A DNA stretch of 64,000 nt from Clostridium sp. D33t1_170424_F3 (GTDB lineage: Bacteria > Bacillota > Clostridia > Oscillospirales > Acutalibacteraceae): assembly GCF_015667585.1 (NCBI RefSeq), contig NZ_JADPEG010000001.1, positions 120,450 to 184,449 of the forward strand, read 5' to 3'. Made by a program: the position numbers and the translations under genes. Of this stretch, positions 61,733 through 64,000 are shown piece after piece (the stretch's first letter is position 1; each line of letters begins with the position of its first letter). Below the pieces are notes generated by a model that did no database searches, was not told where the DNA came from, and saw nothing but the letters and a program-made list of their open reading frames with translations.

Positions 61733-62848
61733 ATGATTATTGGTATCCCAAAAGAAATAAAACCGCAGGAGTGCCGCGTTGCCATCACCCCTGCCGGTGT
61801 GGACGCGTTTATTCATGCGGGCCATCGGGTACTCATCGAAGAAAACGCAGGGTTGGAAAGCGGTTTCACCAACGAGGAATACAGCGCCGCGGGAGCGGAA
61901 ATCTATACATCCGCCAAACAGGTTTTTGACGATGCGGAAATGATTATCAAGGTCAAGGAACCCCTGCCTCCGGAATACGATTGGCTGCACGAGGGACAGA
62001 CGCTGTTTACCTATCTGCACCTTGCACCCGATCCGAAGCAAACGCAGGCCCTGCTGGATCGCAAAATCGTCGGTATCGCTTACGAGACCGTACAGCTTGC
62101 AAACGGCGCTCTTCCGCTCCTGGCTCCCATGAGCGAGGTCGCAGGGCGCATGTCCGTGCAGATCGGCGCAAATCTTCTGGAAAAAAGCAACGGCGGACGC
62201 GGCGTATTGCTGGGCGGCATTCCGGGCGTGGAACCGGCGCACATTGCCATTATTGGCGGCGGCACCGTCGGCACCAACGCGGTCAAGATGGCGGTCGGCC
62301 TCGGCGCACAGGTGACGGTTCTCGATGTCTCCGCGCAGCGGTTGAGCTATCTGGACGACCTTTTCCGCGGACGCGTCGTCACCCTGATGTCCAATCCGTA
62401 CAACATTGCCAAGGCGGTTCAGCGCGCGGACCTTGTGGTTGGCGCGGTACTGATCCCGGGCGCCAGAACGCCCCGTCTGGTTACGGCGGATATGGTCCAG
62501 TCCATGAACCCGGGCTCCGTTATCGTTGACGTGGCTATCGACCAGGGCGGCTCCGTGGAAACCATCGACCGGATCACCACGTTGGAAAACCCGACTTTTG
62601 AGAAATTCGGTGTTGTGCACTATTCCGTTGCCAACATGCCGGGCGCCGTGCCGCGCACCTCCACCTTTGCGCTGACCAACGCGACGCTGCCTTATGCGCT
62701 GCGCATTGCGGAAAAAGGCGCCGTACAGGCGATGAAGGACGACCCCGCCCTGCTGAGAGGCCTGAACGTCTACAAGGGCAGCCTGACCTATCGCTCCGTG
62801 GCGGAGGCGCAGAACCGCGAGTACGCCCCCGTAGAAAGCCTGTTTTAA
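61733..62848 (+). CDS. ald: Alanine dehydrogenase
   Basis: 371 aa. [23 protein letters not shown], the active-site region [26 protein letters not shown] and the NAD motif [20 protein letters not shown] match bacterial L-alanine dehydrogenase. It interconverts alanine and pyruvate with NADH, and in spore formers can also act in sporulation energy supply. Single-gene transcript with its own promoter and terminator. AGGAGG precedes the ATG. Confidence 0.97.
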   Translation: MIIGIPKEIKPQECRVAITPAGVDAFIHAGHRVLIEENAGLESGFTNEEYSAAGAEIYTSAKQVFDDAEMIIKVKEPLPPEYDWLHEGQTLFTYLHLAPDPKQTQALLDRKIVGIAYETVQLANGALPLLAPMSEVAGRMSVQIGANLLEKSNGGRGVLLGGIPGVEPAHIAIIGGGTVGTNAVKMAVGLGAQVTVLDVSAQRLSYLDDLFRGRVVTLMSNPYNIAKAVQRADLVVGAVLIPGARTPRLVTADMVQSMNPGSVIVDVAIDQGGSVETIDRITTLENPTFEKFGVVHYSVANMPGAVPRTSTFALTNATLPYALRIAEKGAVQAMKDDPALLRGLNVYKGSLTYRSVAEAQNREYAPVESLF

Positions 62849-62866
62849 AAAACATCCGGATGCAGC

Positions 62867-62907
62867 AAAGGGAACCAGCCAAATTAAACGGCTGGTTCCC
62901 TTTTTTT
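62867..62907 (+). terminator. Terminator of ald, shared with the MATE gene 3' end
   Basis: AAAGGGAACCAGCC (62867-62880) pairs with GGCTGGTTCCCTTT (62890-62903), followed by T residues. The convergent MATE gene ends inside it. Confidence 0.85.
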
Positions 62908-64000
62908 CTTTCTAAAATATTGCAGGCTGTACAGCGCCGTCAGAAGCAGCGTAATTCCTTCCGCGCAGGGGATCGTCAGCCAGACGCCGGTCATGCCTAA
63001 GCTCCAGGCCAGCAGGAAAATGACAGGTACAATGGCCGCCCCTCCGCGTGAAATGGACAGCACAAACGACTGCACCGGACGCTCCAGCGCGGCAAAGACC
63101 GCCGCCGCTACGATATTAACCCCCATAATTAAAAACGCAAGAAAGTACAGGCGGACGCCCTCCTCCGCCATTCGTGCCAATTCCGCATCCTGTTCCCCAT
63201 TGAAAACAGAAACAATCGGCGCGGTAAACAGAAGGCCTGCTACATAAAAGCATACGCCGAGGGCAAACGCCAATAACACCGCATAGAAAAAAGTCTTTTT
63301 TATATTGCGGTGTTCCCCCATACCGTAGTTTGTGCTGACAATTGGCTGGATGCCCTGCGCCACTCCGGTAAAAATTCCAACCGCCACCAGCGCCATATTG
63401 GCGATGATCCCGTACGCGGCCACACCGGTATTCCCTGCGAGACGCAGAATCACCATGTTGAAAATCAGAATCACGACGCCGGACGAAAACTCCGTGATGA
63501 AGGAGGGAAAACCGAACATCAGGATGCGGAGCAGCCGTCGCCCGCTCACACCGCACCGACTTAAATGAAACTGGTTCTTCCCCTTCCGTTTATGCGCCAG
63601 CAAAATCAACATGCTGACAAGCGGCGCAAGCCCTGTCGCAAAGGCCGCGCCGAACATTCCCAGCCGCAGAGGAAAGATCAGGATATAATCCAAAAGGATA
63701 TTGAGCAGGCTGCCTGCCAGCATCGCGGTCATGGTAAGCTTTGGATTTTGATCATTGCGGACAAAGCAGACAAAAATGTTGTTGAGAATAAAGGGACAGG
63801 AAAACGACAATATCGTCTGCAAATAAACAGTTGCCAGCGTGTGGATATTTCCCTCCGCACCCAAAAGACGCGCCAGATATCCCGCATTTATAACCCCGAA
63901 TACCGTGAATAAAACACCGGCAGCGGCTCCCAGCAGCAGCGCATGGGTAAACACCCGATTTGCCGAATCCGCATCCTTTTCGCCGCGCAGGATAGCGTAC
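62884..64000 (-). CDS. MATE family efflux transporter (5' end beyond the window)
   Basis: At least 372 codons, open to the right edge, so the true start lies outside; a GTG at 63954 is internal since in-frame coding (GEKDADSANRVFTHA) continues before it. About nine hydrophobic segments remain. Family features include NDQNPKLTMTAMLAGSLLNILLDYILIFPLRLGMFGAAFATGL and VAQGIQPIVSTNYGMGE. MATE proteins expel drugs or metabolites using a cation gradient. Convergent with ald. Confidence 0.93.
   Translation of the reverse strand, partial: YAILRGEKDADSANRVFTHALLLGAAAGVLFTVFGVINAGYLARLLGAEGNIHTLATVYLQTILSFSCPFILNNIFVCFVRNDQNPKLTMTAMLAGSLLNILLDYILIFPLRLGMFGAAFATGLAPLVSMLILLAHKRKGKNQFHLSRCGVSGRRLLRILMFGFPSFITEFSSGVVILIFNMVILRLAGNTGVAAYGIIANMALVAVGIFTGVAQGIQPIVSTNYGMGEHRNIKKTFFYAVLLAFALGVCFYVAGLLFTAPIVSVFNGEQDAELARMAEEGVRLYFLAFLIMGVNIVAAAVFAALERPVQSFVLSISRGGAAIVPVIFLLAWSLGMTGVWLTIPCAEGITLLLTALYSLQYFRKKKREPAV

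Noticed and set aside
1-64000. CRISPR arrays, insertion sequences, prophage genes, rRNA genes
   Set aside because: None seen: no regularly spaced repeats, transposase motifs, phage structural genes or rRNA sequence were recognised on either strand.

Overview
The window reads as a chromosomal segment of an anaerobic, endospore-forming Firmicute of class Clostridia, probably in or near the Oscillospirales (Ruminococcaceae-like). The reasons are spoIVA, a 26-codon spoVM, a DUF3794/LysM spore protein, an ssrA-smpB pair, folT and NfnAB-type genes, a glycyl radical enzyme with its activase, and a gene order (yicC-remA-gmk-rpoZ-priA-def-fmt-yugP-rsmB-rlmN-stp-prkC-rsgA-thiN-spoVM) that mirrors Bacillus/Clostridium superoperons. 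Base composition is moderately GC-rich in the core and clearly AT-rich between about 2.5 and 7.5 kb. No ribosomal RNA operon, CRISPR array, insertion sequence or phage gene was recognised.

Layout. 1-2.4 kb: a GH25 lysozyme running off the left edge, two small proteins (one proline/glycine rich), then smpB and ssrA (tmRNA). 2.5-7.9 kb: an AT-rich accessory stretch with a large P-loop ATPase carrying a zinc ribbon and winged helix, a degenerate copy of a tRNA-Ser 3' region, two very small ORFs, and a sigma factor / membrane anti-sigma / secreted protein set. The intact tRNA-Ser(GCT) closes it, so the sigma set lies between two directly repeated tRNA-Ser copies. 7.8-9.1 kb: seven tRNA genes on the minus strand (Val, Asp, Phe, Gly, Cys, then Ser-TGA and Ser-GCT), with a frameshifted small gene between the two groups. 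9.1-30 kb: housekeeping on the minus strand: yerC-methyltransferase-hslO; tig-clpP-clpX-lon-engB; thrC with a metallophosphoesterase; rplS with two signal peptidases, rbgA, rnhB, yraN and a dipeptidase; a radical SAM/DUF2344 pair; an M50 protease; and an Hpt/HD-GYP response regulator pair. 30-36 kb: NfnAB-type flavoprotein pair, spoIVA and the DUF3794/LysM spore protein. 36-50 kb: the long superoperon from yicC down to spoVM. 50-53 kb: lysA with a BusR-like regulator, then folT and a YdeI-family gene on the plus strand.

53.6-61.4 kb is the most interesting accessory region. It is an eight-gene minus-strand operon: cupin, PfkB kinase, amidohydrolase-fold protein, YjbQ protein, LacI regulator, glycyl radical enzyme (GRE), GRE activase, and fructose-6-phosphate aldolase-like protein. 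A near-consensus promoter with a palindrome between its -35 and -10 boxes precedes it, and the LacI protein is the obvious candidate to bind there. The kinase-GRE-FSA logic resembles the E. coli YbiW/PflD plus FsaA/FsaB radical pathway for anhydrohexitol phosphates, but the additional cupin, YjbQ and amidohydrolase-fold genes are not explained by it. The amidohydrolase-fold protein appears to have lost nearly all its metal ligands, which suggests a pseudoenzyme. The window ends with alanine dehydrogenase and a MATE transporter cut by the right edge.

All functional statements come from reading motifs and gene order by eye; no database search was run.
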